Part shown: positions 41,159 to 52,353 of the stretch, in pieces | Layout: each line of letters starts with the position of its first letter | How positions within the stretch are numbered: the stretch's first letter is position 1 | NCBI RefSeq assembly: GCF_900660665.1 | Contig: NZ_LR215037.1 | Coordinates: forward strand, 124,001-188,000 | Source of the DNA: Mycoplasmopsis maculosa | GTDB taxonomy: Bacteria > Bacillota_I > Bacilli_A > Mycoplasmatales > Metamycoplasmataceae | Length of the DNA stretch: 64,000 nucleotides | Direction of reading: 5' to 3' | Made by a program: the position numbers and the translations under genes | Notes under the pieces: generated by a model | Database searches by the model: none | Told to the model about the DNA's origin: nothing | Seen by the model: the letters and a program-made list of their open reading frames with translations, nothing else

Positions 41159-41827
41159 ATGTCAACAAATTGAAACAAAATGATAGATCATACATATTTA
41201 AAAGCTGATGCAACTAAAAAAGATATAGATAAATTAATTGCAGAAGCTAAACAATATGATTTTAAAACAATTTGTGTTAACTCATCATATGTTCCTTATG
41301 CAAAGGAACAATTAAAAGGCACATCTGTTGGGATTACTTCAGTTATAGGTTTTCCATTAGGTGCTATGTTAACACAATGTAAAGCATATGAAGCATCAGA
41401 AGCTATAAAAGCAGGTGCTGATGAAATTGATATGGTTATTCAAATTGGTAAAATGAAAGAAGGTGATTACGAGTACGTTTTAAACGATATTAAAGCAGTT
41501 AAAGCAGCATGTGGTAAAAACGTTCTTAAAGTAATTATCGAAACAGCCTTACTTACAGAAGAAGAAATTAAAAAAGCTACAGAAATTGTTATGGCATCAG
41601 GTGCTGAATTTATTAAAACAAGTACTGGTACATCCACAAGAGGAGCTTCTTTCGAAGATGTTAAAATTATGAAAAGTGTATGCGGCGACAAATTATTAAT
41701 TAAAGCCGCAGGTGGTATCTCAAATAAAGATGATATGATAAAAATGAATGAGTATGGTGCTACTCGTTTTGGAACAAGTAGATCAATAGCTATTGTTGAA
41801 GGTAAAACTTCATCTGAAGGATACTAA
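41159..41827 (+). CDS. deoC: Deoxyribose-phosphate aldolase
   Basis: 222 aa. It cleaves 2-deoxyribose-5-phosphate to glyceraldehyde-3-phosphate and acetaldehyde, feeding glycolysis. It starts at ATG 41159 (MSTNWNKMIDHTYLK, Trp by TGA) with an AGGAG site. Schiff-base Lys in EFIKTSTG, Asp and Lys of the DeoC active site in EIDMVIQIG and LKVIIETALL, and the phosphate loop KAAGGI are all present. Confidence 0.96.
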
Positions 41828-41876
41828 TTTTTACTAAAATAATTTTAAAATAATTCTTTTTGTTAAAAAAATAATT

Positions 41877-41907
41877 AAAACACTTTTTTAAAAAAGTGTT
41901 TTTTTAT
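41877..41907 (+). terminator. Terminator of the deo operon
   Basis: An AAAACACTTTT/AAAAGTGTTTT type stem and a T-run, about 50 bases after the deoC stop. Confidence 0.85.
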
Positions 41908-41954
41908 ATTAACTTTATAAAAGATTAAAATTAAAATTATTGTAAAATAATTAT

Positions 41955-42683
41955 ATGCAAATTTTATATTCAATACTTATTAATTTAGGCTTATTTGTAA
42001 TAGGCTATTTATTTGTTGGTTCTTTTAACACTTCTATTATTATTACTAAATTTTTTATTAAAGATGATATAAGAACACATAATAGCGGCAATGCTGGAGC
42101 AACAAATGCATTAAGAACATATGGAAAAAAAATAGCCTTATTAATATTTTTTTCTGATTTATTAAAAGTAATTATTCCGACGCTTATAACTATAATTTTA
42201 TTAAATCATGTTAATATTTTTATTGAATTGAGAATAAACAATATTTTTGTTTCACCACAATCTTTAGCTTTAGGTATAGTTATAGGTCATATATATCCTA
42301 TTTACTTTAAATTTAAAGGTGGAAAAGGAGTAGCTTGCACAATTGGATTATTTATGACTATTAATATTTTATTATTAATAATTGCTGCAATTGTTTTCTT
42401 TTTAATAGTTATTAAAACAAAATATGTTTCACTAGGTTCTATAATATCAGCTATTATTTTAATTCCTTTTGTTTTTATTCCTTGAACAATAAATGGAATA
42501 TTAGGGTATTGATTTAACAATGTTGAATTAGTAAATAGTTTTAATAAAGTTGCTTCATATTGATATGTAAGCCCAATTATTTATACCATTTCTGCAATTA
42601 TTACTGTTATTGCCCACCATTCAAATATAAAAAGATTAATAAATAAAACAGAAAATAAATTTTCTTCTTCTAGAAAAAAATAA
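41955..42683 (+). CDS. plsY: Glycerol-3-phosphate acyltransferase PlsY
   Basis: A 242-aa multi-pass enzyme that transfers an acyl group from acyl-phosphate to glycerol-3-phosphate, the first step of phospholipid synthesis. Family motifs: GSFNTSIIITKF (motif 1), the RTHNSGNAGATNALR glycine-rich motif 2, and HIYPIYFKFKGGKGVA (motif 3). Several TGA-coded Trp lie in the C-terminal third. No Shine-Dalgarno sequence is visible before the ATG. Confidence 0.95.
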
Positions 42684-42709
42684 AAATAACCGTAATGGTT
42701 ATTTTTTTA
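42684..42709 (+). terminator. Terminator of plsY
   Basis: AAATAACC/GGTTATTT with loop GTAAT and a T-run, overlapping the plsY stop. Confidence 0.85.
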
Positions 42710-42733
42710 TATTATATTCAATCTAAATTGATA

Positions 42734-42807
42734 TGGCAGGAGTTAAAGGAATCGAACCCTTGCAAGCAGTTTTGGAGACTGCAGTACTACCATTATACTA
42801 AACTCCC
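42734..42807 (-). tRNA. tRNA-Trp (anticodon CCA)
   Basis: A 74-nt cloverleaf with encoded CCA. Acceptor stem GGGAGTT/AACTCCT (one G-U), anticodon stem GCAGT/ACTGC with loop CTCCAAA, T loop TTCGATT, discriminator G. CCA reads only UGG. Because UGA is the main Trp codon here, a second tRNA-Trp with anticodon UCA must exist elsewhere. Confidence 0.93.
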
Positions 42808-42812
42808 ATAAT

Positions 42813-42834
42813 AGCCTATTTCATAGGCTTTTTT
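42813..42834 (+). terminator. Hairpin upstream of tRNA-Trp
   Basis: AGCCTA/TAGGCT with a T-run in the plus direction, between tRNA-Trp and the ychF 3' end. It is possibly a barrier to plus-strand read-through; no minus-strand T-run is present. Confidence 0.45.
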
Positions 42835-42859
42835 GAATTTAATTTTTAATTAATAAAAA

Positions 42860-43963
42860 CTATTTTCCAAATTTAAAGTGGCATATATCGCCATCTTTCA
42901 TAACATAGTTTTTTCCTTCGCTTCTTATTTTTCCAGCTGCTTTAACACCTGCTTCACCATTATAATTTATAAAATCTTCATATGAAATAATATCTGCTTT
43001 TATAAATTTTTTCTCAAAGTCTGTATGAATTATTCCAGCACATGCAGGAGCTTGCATACCATCTTTGAATACTCATGCTCTTACTTCAACAACGCCGGCT
43101 GTAAAATATGTTCTTAATTTTAATAAATCAAAAGCTTCTCTTGTTAAAATATCTAATCCACTATATTTAATATTGTAAGAAGTTAATCATTCTTTAGCTT
43201 CATTATCATTCATTTGAATTAATTCTGCTTCTAATTGAACGCTAATTGGAATAATTTTTTCATTATTAACCATAGAATTTTTTAAAGCTAAAAACATAGG
43301 ATCATCATTATAATTAATAATTTGTTCACTTGATAAATTAGCCACATAAATCATCGGTTTTGCACTTATTAAATGATAATTTTTTAGTAATTTTAATTCT
43401 TCATCATTTAAACTATCTATAACTGAACGAATAGGCATTTCCTTTTCTAAAGTTTCTTTTAGCTTTAGAACAAAATTGTATTCAAATAAAGCTATTTTAT
43501 CGCCACTTTTTGCTTTTTTTGTTATTCTTGAAAGAACATTATTTATAGTTTCTAAATCAGCTAGCATTAATTCCAAATTAATAACATTTTTATCATTAAC
43601 AGGATTAATTTCATTTGCAACATGCATAATGTCTTTATTTGTAAAGCATCTAACAACATGAATAATAGCATCAACTTCTCTAATATTTGCTAAAAATTTA
43701 TTTCCTAATCCTTCGCCTCTTGAAGCACCTTTAACTAAACCTGCGATATCAACAAAATCAAAGGTAGCTGGAATTATTTTTTCAGGATTTACTATTTTAG
43801 CTAAATTAGTTAATCTTTCATCTTTTAAAGCTACACTACTTATATTTGGATCAATTGTTGTAAAAGCATAATTTGACGCTTCAACTTGATGTTTTGTTAA
43901 TGCGCTAAAAAGAGTGCTTTTACCAACATTTGGCAAACCAACAATACCTGCTTTTAATGACAT
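42860..43963 (-). CDS. ychF: YchF/OLA1-type P-loop ATPase
   Basis: 367 aa, full length. G1 is [10 protein letters not shown]3 DIAGLVKGA, and the family-specific replacement of NKxD by a VANLSSE-like motif is present; a TGS domain forms the C-terminus (ending CHFKFGK). YchF binds ribosomes and prefers ATP over GTP. One TGA (Trp) lies near codon 260. It diverges from the YwaF-type membrane gene. Confidence 0.95.
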
Positions 43964-44108
43964 AATAACTCCTTAATAAAATAACATTAATTGTATTTAT
44001 AACATATATTATATATTAAGTAATATTTTTAAAATATTTTATTACTTACATTTTTTTATTAAAATTTTATTGTTAATTATTTAAATTTTCTTTTTTTAGG
44101 AGAACAAA

Positions 44109-45107
44109 ATGAATAAGTTTTTTCAATCGCCTTTTTTTATCCAAGAAATGTATAAAAATGTTCATGGGACATTATCATTTATTCAAAATAGTTATTCTAT
44201 AGGATTTTATGTATTATTTTTTACTTTAATTTATATTAGTTCTTTTTTAATTTTTTTATTTAGAATACCTATAAGAAATTCATATAAAAGAAAGCAAAAA
44301 ATATTAGGTTTAAAAAAGAAGAATTTTTGAAAACTAATTGGTTGAATAACTTTATTTTTTATTTGTTTAAGAAGTATTACTTTTTTATTTATAGAAATTT
44401 ACGGAACAAATGACTATAAAATAGACCCAATTGATAATATTGTAAAATCAAAATTGTGAGAATTTATACCTTTACATTTTTGCAGAATAATATTACTATT
44501 TATAGCTTTTTCTTTAATCACATACAAATTAAACTTAGTAAAGTATTTTGCTTATTTAGGTTTTTTAGCAGGTGTTGTTGCAACTATAATTCCTGGTTTA
44601 TATAATTATTCTGGTTTTGATAGTTGATGGTATTGAGATTATATATTAGCACATGGATATGTTGTTTTTATGATTATATTATTGTGAATTATTGTTAATC
44701 CAAAATATACTTTAAAAGATACTTTAATATCATTATCTATTTCATTATTAATTGGAATATTTATGTTTTTAATAAATTTAATAACATATAATGTAGCAAT
44801 CTACATTTATCCAAATGATTTTGAACAAAGATTTAAAATTGTTTCAAACTATTGATATTTAGGAATTAATGAATACAATGAATTTCAAAATTTACTAGGT
44901 GTTTTAACAAAATGACCTTATAGTTTATTAGGCTGAACATTAATCGGAATTATTTTATTTATAATTTGTATTATTCTTTCTAGTTTTTTAAGTAAAGTTA
45001 AAATAATTAGAGATGCTAATTCAAGAAAATTAAAATTTATTTTTACTAAATCTAAATATTGATTTTTTTATAAGAAATCTTTTAATTTAAAAAACAAAGG
45101 TATCTAG
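44109..45107 (+). CDS. YwaF/TIGR02206-type integral membrane protein
   Basis: 332 aa with about seven membrane helices and many TGA-coded Trp. The PLHFCRI motif at a helix start and the YNYSGF/WWYWDYILAHGYV section match the YwaF (TP0381) family, whose function is unknown. The ATG follows AGGAGA. The C-terminus is basic and cytoplasmic. Confidence 0.72.
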
Positions 45108-45216
45108 TAACTAGTTTCTTTATTTTTTAAATATTTTTTTATTTTTTTATTAATAAAAATAAATTATGTATTACAATTAATAAGTATTTTTTATATTAAA
45201 AAATAGGAAGGTAAAT

Positions 45217-48200
45217 ATGCGCAAAAATAAATTAATTTTAAGAAGCATTGTAGGGTCAAGTTTTTTATCAATACTTGCTCCAATAATGATTTCAAGTACA
45301 ACAACAGAAAATACTAATTCTGAAAAACAAAACGTAGTTCAAATTTTAAACAGACCAAGAACAGCTATAGAGCTTTGAAAACAAGAATATGTAAATTCTC
45401 AAAAAGAAGAATTTAAAAACTTAATAAATGCAAAAGCATGAAACGATTTTGAAGGTGGATTGACTCAATCACAAATAGACTTTTTGAATAAAAAAGTTGA
45501 AACAATGACATTTGATAATTATAATTCAGTAAGACAAGAAATTTTAAAATTAGGTCATGAATCAAAAGAAGCATTTAGTAGATTAATTACATTTACATTT
45601 GGTGGTACATATTTTAATGATTTAATGTCAAAAACTGAAAATGCTTCTATTAATGAAACAATTAAAAATGGTTTTGATTCATTAAGAGTATTTTCAAGAA
45701 CTGACTTGTTAGAAGATCAAGAATATAAATTAGCTTTTGAAGAATATAAAACAACTTCTAATTCTTTATTCCAAGAAATAAAAACAGGCGATAATTTAGA
45801 TAATGCAAAATTAGTTAATATTTTAACTAGAGCTAATGCTGCATATGAAAAATTTTCAGCTGTTATTAAATCAAGAACTGATGCTAAATTTAACAAATTA
45901 AAAGAATTTGACTACTATCACAATTATTTAGTTAAATACTTTTATGCTGAAGATAAAATCAAAGTTAATGGTAATCCAAACGAATGAAATGATCGTAATT
46001 ATTATGTAGGTTTAGCTGGTAACTGAACAATTTTAATTGGTAATTTAGCAAATGATGATGAAATTTCTAATTTATTATATAAATGAAATATTAGTGGTAC
46101 AAACGATCAATACAATCACTTTTTACAAAAAATTGGTGATGGTGCTGATGACAATAATTTTTCAAAAATACAAGGTAGCCCATGATTTACTTTAGGCAAT
46201 TATGGGACACCTTTATATCATGCTAAATGAACAAAAGATCTTTTATCATATTTTTATAATTATAATGATTTGAATTTTGTAGAAGCTGATAAAAGTAAAA
46301 AAGAAGTACATTTTAATTTCATAAATAAAGTTCAAAATAGATACTATGAAAATACAAATGGTCATAGATACTTTATTGAAAAATTTAATTTTAAAGCTGA
46401 AGATTTACCTATTACAATTTATTTATGAAGAAATGGAAATAGTTTTGGAAGAAATAAACCATATAATGGTAAGTTTTATGAAAAAGATTACAATAATGTA
46501 AGCGCATGAAAATCAAAAGAATTAGAAGATGCAAATGGTTTCTTTAATACAAATTCAAATTTAATATTTGCAAGAGATAATTATGCAGTTTTATATGATA
46601 GAAATGGTTGAGAATTTTCTAAACCTAGAAATATCAATGGTAATGATAAATTAGCTGCATTAGCTACAAAAATTGAAGAGAAAAAGAGAGAGTTAGAATA
46701 ATTAAAAACTTCTAATCCTGAATTAGCAGATGTTATTGATAAATGAATAAAAGATATTGAAGCTGCTAAAGAATTAAATAACGTTTCATTAATTGAATCA
46801 GCATTAGATACTAAAAAATATATAACAGATAGTATAAAAACCGGTGCTATTGGTAACCCAGCTGCTGATAAATTAACTAAATTTGTTAATGGTGAAAATA
46901 TTTCACTTTTAGATAGTGTTAAAGCTTTATCAGTATTTGATAAATTAAATGCAGAAGCTACGAAAGTTGTTGATGCTTTAGAACATTATGAAAATGAAAT
47001 AAAAGAAGATGCTAAATTAGCAGGTTTTGAATCTTCAGAAGAAGCAAACAAAATCGCTGAAGTAGCTTCAAAAATAGAAGACGGTAAATATAAATTAGAT
47101 TTACCAGCTGATTTTTCAATTTCAAATCCAAGCGAAGAACAAATTAATACAATTAAAGCTGAAATAATAAAAGATGAAGAAAAAGTTAAACCAGCTATTT
47201 TTGATATAAGTAAAAAAACTTATGAAAAATTAACAAATGATTTAATCATTCCTCAATTATTAAAAGATGAACATCAAATTAAGAGTGAAGGGTTAATTTA
47301 CGATAAAGAAAATTACAAAAACAACACAAAAGAACTTTATAATATTTTAAAAGAAAATGCAAAAGACATAGATAATATATTTAGAGGAATTAATAATTTA
47401 GAAAAAATAGATCGTGTTGAATTTGATAATCCAACAGATGAACAATATAAAAAATATGAAGAAGCTATTCAGGTGTTAGAACAATATGGTAAAAATGAAG
47501 CTTTAGCTAAAAAAATTATTGAAGATTTAACAGATAAAAATGATACTTTTTCAATAAAAGATGCTTATGAAGCATATAAATCAGCTAAAGAAGCTATGCA
47601 ACCAGCTGATTTATTAAAAGCTAAAGAAGAAGCTAAAAAAGCTATTGAAGCAAAAATTAGTAAAATTCTTTCAGCATCAGAAGATGTTATTTCAAGAGAG
47701 CAAAAAGAAGCTTTAGTTAATGAACTAAAAAAACTTGAAGATAATATTGAAAATGCTTCTAAGGTTAAAACAGTTTTAGATAACTTAGAAAACGCTAAAT
47801 CATTATACGAATTACCTGTTTCTAAAGTTGAAGCAGATGAAAGATTTGATAACTTAATTAAAGAAGTTGAAACTAATCCAATATTAACAGCAGATCAAAA
47901 AACTCAAATTATTAATGATTTAAAAGTTGCGAAAGCAGAAAATAGTAAAGCAACAACAAAAGAAGCGGTTAAAACAAATTCAGAATCAGCTGAAGCAAAA
48001 GCAAGAGAAGATATAAAAAACTATGAAGAATTAGAAAATGCAAGAGCTAAAGCTATTGAAGAAATTAATAAATATGTTGAATTAATTAAAAATGATAAAT
48101 CTGTTTCTCAAAGAAAACTTGATGAATTATTAAAAGAAGCAGAAAAAGCTATTAAGCAACTTGAAAATGATAAAACTTTAGCTGAAATTAAAAAGACAAG

Positions 48201-48339
48201 AGATGATTTCTTTAATAATTACGATATTTACAACCAAAAAAGACCAGGTTTAGTAATTATTGCATTATTATTAGCATTATCATCAGTAGCTGCTATTGTA
48301 TTATTATTACTTCTATTATTAGATCCTGAAAAGAAATAA
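45217..48339 (+). pseudogene. Large coiled-coil surface protein interrupted by one in-frame TAA
   Basis: A single frame of 1,041 codons with a signal peptide (SFLSILAPIMISS), a globular N-terminal half rich in TGA-coded Trp, a long helical, Lys/Glu-rich half (SAEAKARED, ENARAKAIEEINKY) and a C-terminal membrane anchor followed by LDPEKK. Codon 495 (46699-46701) is TAA in an ELE-stop-LKTSNPEL context, where CAA is the likely ancestor. As written the product would be a secreted 494-aa protein without anchor. The rest is perfectly conserved in frame, so the mutation is recent, a phase/sequence variant, or a read error. Probably an adhesin or binding protein. Confidence 0.72.
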
Positions 48340-48349
48340 TATTAAAATA

Positions 48350-48379
48350 AAAACACTTTAAAAAATAAAGTGTTTTTTT
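48350..48379 (+). terminator. Terminator
   Basis: AAACACTTT/AAAGTGTTT with a T-run after the surface-protein stop. Confidence 0.8.
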
Positions 48380-48396
48380 ATTTAAAAATATAAAAA

Positions 48397-49254
48397 TTAT
48401 TTAGTAACTATAAATAAATCAGGATTTATGTATCAAATAATCCCTAAAGCAATTATAGATAAGATTAACAATATTAAAAATATTGAAAATATAGCAACTG
48501 TTATTCTAGATTTTTTATTTTTTTGTTTTTTATGTTGCACATCTATATTATTTTTCTCATTTAAAAATTCTTTATCTAAAATTATTGTTTCACTATTTTC
48601 AGGGTTAAAATCTATTAAAGTATCGTTTTTCTTTAAATTGTTTTCTTTTTTTGAATTATTATTTACTTCTTTTGTATCTATAAAAAAAGAAACATTATTT
48701 TTATTATTTCTATTATTTTTAATTTTTTCTATTTTTTTACTTTTGTTTTCTATTATTTGCTCAAATTTTAATAATTTGTCAAGTTCATTTCTAAGTATTT
48801 TATCATTTGCGTATCCACTAATATAATATTTTTTGTCTTTTCTTATAATTTCTGTTTGCGTCAAAAATCATTTATCAAAAGAGTCACCTTCAATAAATTT
48901 AATATTATGTAATTTTCTCCTTATTTCATTTAAATCATCACTTTTTGCAAACGTTAAATAATCAATACCAAATTCTGCGCAAAAATCTTCATATTGACCA
49001 TTATCATTATCCATTGTATTTGGTATTAGTAAAATTTTATTATTTTTTTCATTATGAAAAATTACTATTTCACCTTCTATAAAGCCTTTTTTATTAAAAA
49101 CGTCAATATAAATTTCTTCATTTTTTGTAATTAAATATTCTATTGCTTCATTTCTAGATTTAAATTTTGCTAAAAATGTGTCTTGTTTTGGATTTTTGAT
49201 AGTTCAATTAAAAATTGATTCATTTTTGTCATATAATAGAGCAGTTTTTCTCAT
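48397..49254 (-). CDS. Tail-anchored membrane protein of unknown function
   Basis: 285 aa. An N-terminal region of about 150 residues (MRKTALLYDKN start, FKSRNEAIEYL) resembles small DUF2188-like stress or sensing modules only vaguely. A charged Asn/Lys linker follows, then one membrane helix near the C-terminus (IFSIFLILLILSIIALGII) and a short tail that passes a TGA Trp to TAA 48397-48399. It diverges from efp. Function unknown. Confidence 0.6.
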
Positions 49255-49451
49255 AATACCTCTTTTATTTTGTTTTAAACTTATTATATAAAAAAGTTAA
49301 ATAAAAAAATATATTAATTTCTATAAAATTACTTTTTTATAGATAATTTAGTTAAAATATATTTTCTAATTGTTAAATTTAATTTATAATAAATATATAA
49401 AAATTACATATTAATTAGTAATAGAAAAATTCAAAAAATTAAGGAGTATTT

Positions 49452-50015
49452 ATGATAAATGTAAACACATTCAAACCAGGTATTACATTCGAAGATGAAG
49501 GAGAAATTTTTGTAGTTTTAGAAGCTCAACATTCAAAACAAGGTAGAGGTCAAGCCAATGTTAAGGCAAAAGTTAAAAATTTAAGAACAGGAAGCACAAC
49601 TATAAAATCATATACTGGTGGTGTTATGGTTTCAAAAGCTCACATTGATAAAAGACCTATGAGTTTCTTATATAACGATGGCGCTAATATAGTATTAATG
49701 GATAATGAATCTTATGAACAAGTTGAAATACCTGTTAAAAATGTTGAATGAGAATTAAATTTTTTAAAAGAAGGTATGATTGTAAAAATCAGAAAATATA
49801 AGGAAGAAATCCTTGATATTGAATTAGATGCAAACGTTGTTTTAACTGTAACAGAAGCACCTGACGCTGTTAAAGGAAACACTGCTAATAACCCACAAAA
49901 GAAAGTTATTATTGAAACAGGATTTGAATTAGAAACACCTATGTTTATTAATCAAGGCGATGAGATTATTGTTTCAACAGAAACTGGAAAATACGTTGGT
50001 AGAGCAAGTAAATAA
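49452..50015 (+). CDS. efp: Elongation factor P
   Basis: 187 aa with three beta-barrel domains. EF-P relieves ribosome stalling at polyproline. The KOW-like N-terminal domain shows HSKQGRGQAN, so the position of the usually modified Lys in PGKG is Arg here; the C-terminal domain shows VIIETGFELETPMFINQGD. One TGA Trp near codon 100. AAGGAG site. Only 2 bases separate it from the next gene. Proline-rich MIB linkers and lipoprotein linkers in this window are plausible clients. Confidence 0.95.
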
Positions 50016-50017
50016 TT

Positions 50018-50320
50018 ATGAATTTTATAGCTTCAACTTTTTCAAACACATGTAACTTTTTTATAACTGAAGAAGCAATAAACGATTTAATTTTAAATGC
50101 TGTTAGTGATACAAAAGGTGTTAAATTAGCTCAAAAACCAAGAATTATTTTTAATAAAAACCATGATAATGTAGAAATTGTAGTTGATGTTAAAGTAAAA
50201 AGAAATATTTTATTAAAAGAAGGTTTAGAAAATATTAAAAATGAAATTCAAAGACAATATTTATCATTATTAAATATTAAACCAACATCAATAAGAGTTT
50301 GTTTTATTGAATATTATTAA
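50018..50320 (+). CDS. Small Asp23/MMB_0454-like protein
   Basis: 100 aa. The N-terminal FFITEEAINDLILNAV and an alternating beta-strand RIIFNKNHDNVEIVVDVKVK are typical of the Asp23/Gls24 family fold, and mycoplasmas keep a short member next to efp. Function unknown; possibly envelope stress or a cytosolic scaffold. It is co-transcribed with efp (2-base gap) and followed by a terminator. Confidence 0.65.
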   Translation: MNFIASTFSNTCNFFITEEAINDLILNAVSDTKGVKLAQKPRIIFNKNHDNVEIVVDVKVKRNILLKEGLENIKNEIQRQYLSLLNIKPTSIRVCFIEYY

Positions 50321-50345
50321 AAAGCTTTTTTTGCTTTTTTATTTT
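50319..50345 (+). terminator. Terminator of the efp operon
   Basis: AAAAAGC/GCTTTTT with a T-run overlapping the stop of the small Asp23-like gene. Confidence 0.7.
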
Positions 50346-50389
50346 TTTGATATTATTAATAAGATTTATTAATTTAAAAGGAGAAAAAA

Positions 50390-50734
50390 ATGAAATTTAA
50401 GAAAAATTTATTTGCTGCAGGAGTTATTATCTCAACATTTTCACTATCATTAGTAGCTGTTTCATGTACAAACGGAAATTCAGATCAATCACAACAAAAA
50501 GAAAAAACAAAAACACAATTATTATCATTAGAAAGTTTATTAATTAAATTAAAAACTGCAAAAGGTGATCAAAATGAAGTTTATGTTAAAGTTAATGCAG
50601 ATTTAACAAAATTTAAAGAAGAATACAATAAATTAGAAAAAAACGCAAACTCAACAGTAAATCAATACAATAATTTAAGTTCAAAAATTACTGTAAGTAT
50701 AAATTCAGTCAATGCAGAAATATCAAAAAAATAG
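50390..50734 (+). CDS. Small helical lipoprotein
   Basis: 114 aa. Signal peptide with lipobox LVAVSC (Cys about 26), short linker, then about 80 residues of predicted coiled coil (LLSLESLLIKLKTAKG; no Trp). AAGGAG site. Function unknown; size and structure resemble small surface lipoproteins of mycoplasmas. Confidence 0.75.
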   Translation: MKFKKNLFAAGVIISTFSLSLVAVSCTNGNSDQSQQKEKTKTQLLSLESLLIKLKTAKGDQNEVYVKVNADLTKFKEEYNKLEKNANSTVNQYNNLSSKITVSINSVNAEISKK

Positions 50735-50757
50735 GATTATTCCTATTTTTATTTTAA
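50727..50757. terminator. Bidirectional terminator
   Basis: AATAGGA/TCCTATT with flanking A- and T-rich sequence, overlapping the stop codons of the convergent lipoprotein and pyrG genes. Confidence 0.7.
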
Positions 50758-52353
50758 TGATTTTAAGAAGCTATCAAATAATGGGTTTGAAGTTAAAACT
50801 CTTGTTGTAAATTCAGGATGATATTGAACTCCTAAATAAAATTTATGATTTTTTAATTCACAAATTTCAGCCACATTTGTTTCAGGGTGCACACCTGAAA
50901 AAATAAAATTGTCATCTTGCAATTTTTCTCTATATTTTGGATTAACTTCATAACGATGTCTGTGTCTTTCGTAAAAAATTTCATTTCCATAAATTTTTTT
51001 CGCTAATGTACCATTTTTAGCAATTGTAGGTTGCTCACCCAATCTTAATGTACCACCTAAAATATCTTTGTCACCATTTTCAAAAAAAGGTGTTAAAACA
51101 AAAGTTTGATTTTTACCTTCTTCCAAAAACTCCTTGCTAGTAGCATTTTTTATACCCTTCAATCTAGCTTGAGCTACAGTCATTGCTTGAAACCCTAAGC
51201 ATATTCCTAATGTTGGTATATTATTTAATCTTGTGTATTTTGCAACTTCAACTTTTGCTTCAAAACCTCTTATTCCAAAACCAGGAAGTATCACGACACC
51301 ATTATATTTTTTTATTGTTTCATCAAAAACGTTAAAATCAATATTATCAGCATTAATTAAATCATATTTAAGTTTTAAATTTTGATGAGCTGCTGCTATT
51401 TTCAAAGAATGAATTATAGATAAATAAGCATCTTCTAATTCTGTATATTTTCCCACTAATAATAAATTAACTATTTTATTATTTTGATTCTTATATTTAT
51501 TTACAAATTTTTCCCATTTAGAATAAACATTGTTTTTTATTTTTCTTTTTATTTGAAAAAAATAATAAATAGATTCTAATATATTTTGATTATTTAAATA
51601 TAAAGGTATTTCATAAATATTTGCCTTATCAGGCACATTTATAACATTTTTAGTATTTAGAAAAGAACTCTGAGCTACTTTTTCAACTATTTTATTATCA
51701 ACTTCTCCTTGAGATCTTAATAATAGTAAATCTGGATTTAAACCAAATGCTCTTAAAGTACTTATAGAAACTTGTGATGGCTTTGATTTATACTCGTTAG
51801 AAGCCTTTAAATAAGGCACAAATGTTAAATGGCTAAGCATAACTTGTTTTGGAAATAAAGATTTAAATTTTGATATAGCATAAATATATGGGTTTGATTC
51901 AATGTCACCAACAGTACCACCAACTTCAATTAACATAAAGTCACAATTTTGTTTAATTGCTAAATCTTTAATAATGTTTATAATTTCATCTACAACATGT
52001 GGCACAATTTGAACAGTTTTTCCGTTGTATTCACCTTTTCTTTCCTTCTCAAATACTTTTGTATAAATTCTTCCTTATGTAAAGTTACTTTCCTTTGTTA
52101 GTTTAACATCTATAAATCTTTCATAATGTCCTAAATCAAGATCTGTTTCCCCGCCATCAGATGTAACATAAACCTCTCCATGTTCTACTGGGGACATAAC
52201 TCCTGGATCAATATTTAAATATGGATCTAATTTTAATACAAAAACACTAAATCCTTGAGCTTTTAATAAATTTCCTATACTAGCTAAAGTAACACCTTTG
52301 CCTAAACCAGATATAACTCCACCTGTTTGAATAATAAATTTTGTTTTTTTCAT
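50749..52353 (-). pseudogene. pyrG: CTP synthase gene with an in-frame TAA
   Basis: 535 codons in one frame. The N-terminal synthase domain has [17 protein letters not shown] (P-loop) and [10 protein letters not shown]; the C-terminal glutaminase has LGICLGFQAM (nucleophile Cys) and QYHPEFTTR (His, Glu). It makes CTP from UTP, ATP and glutamine. Codon 93 (52075-52077) is TAA in the NFT-stop-GRIYTKV context, where a Ser (TCA) or Thr is usual. The start MKKTKFI at 52351-52353 has an AGAGGAAG site. Everything else is intact. Unless the stop is read through or is a sequence error, de novo CTP synthesis is lost and salvage must compensate. Confidence 0.85.
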
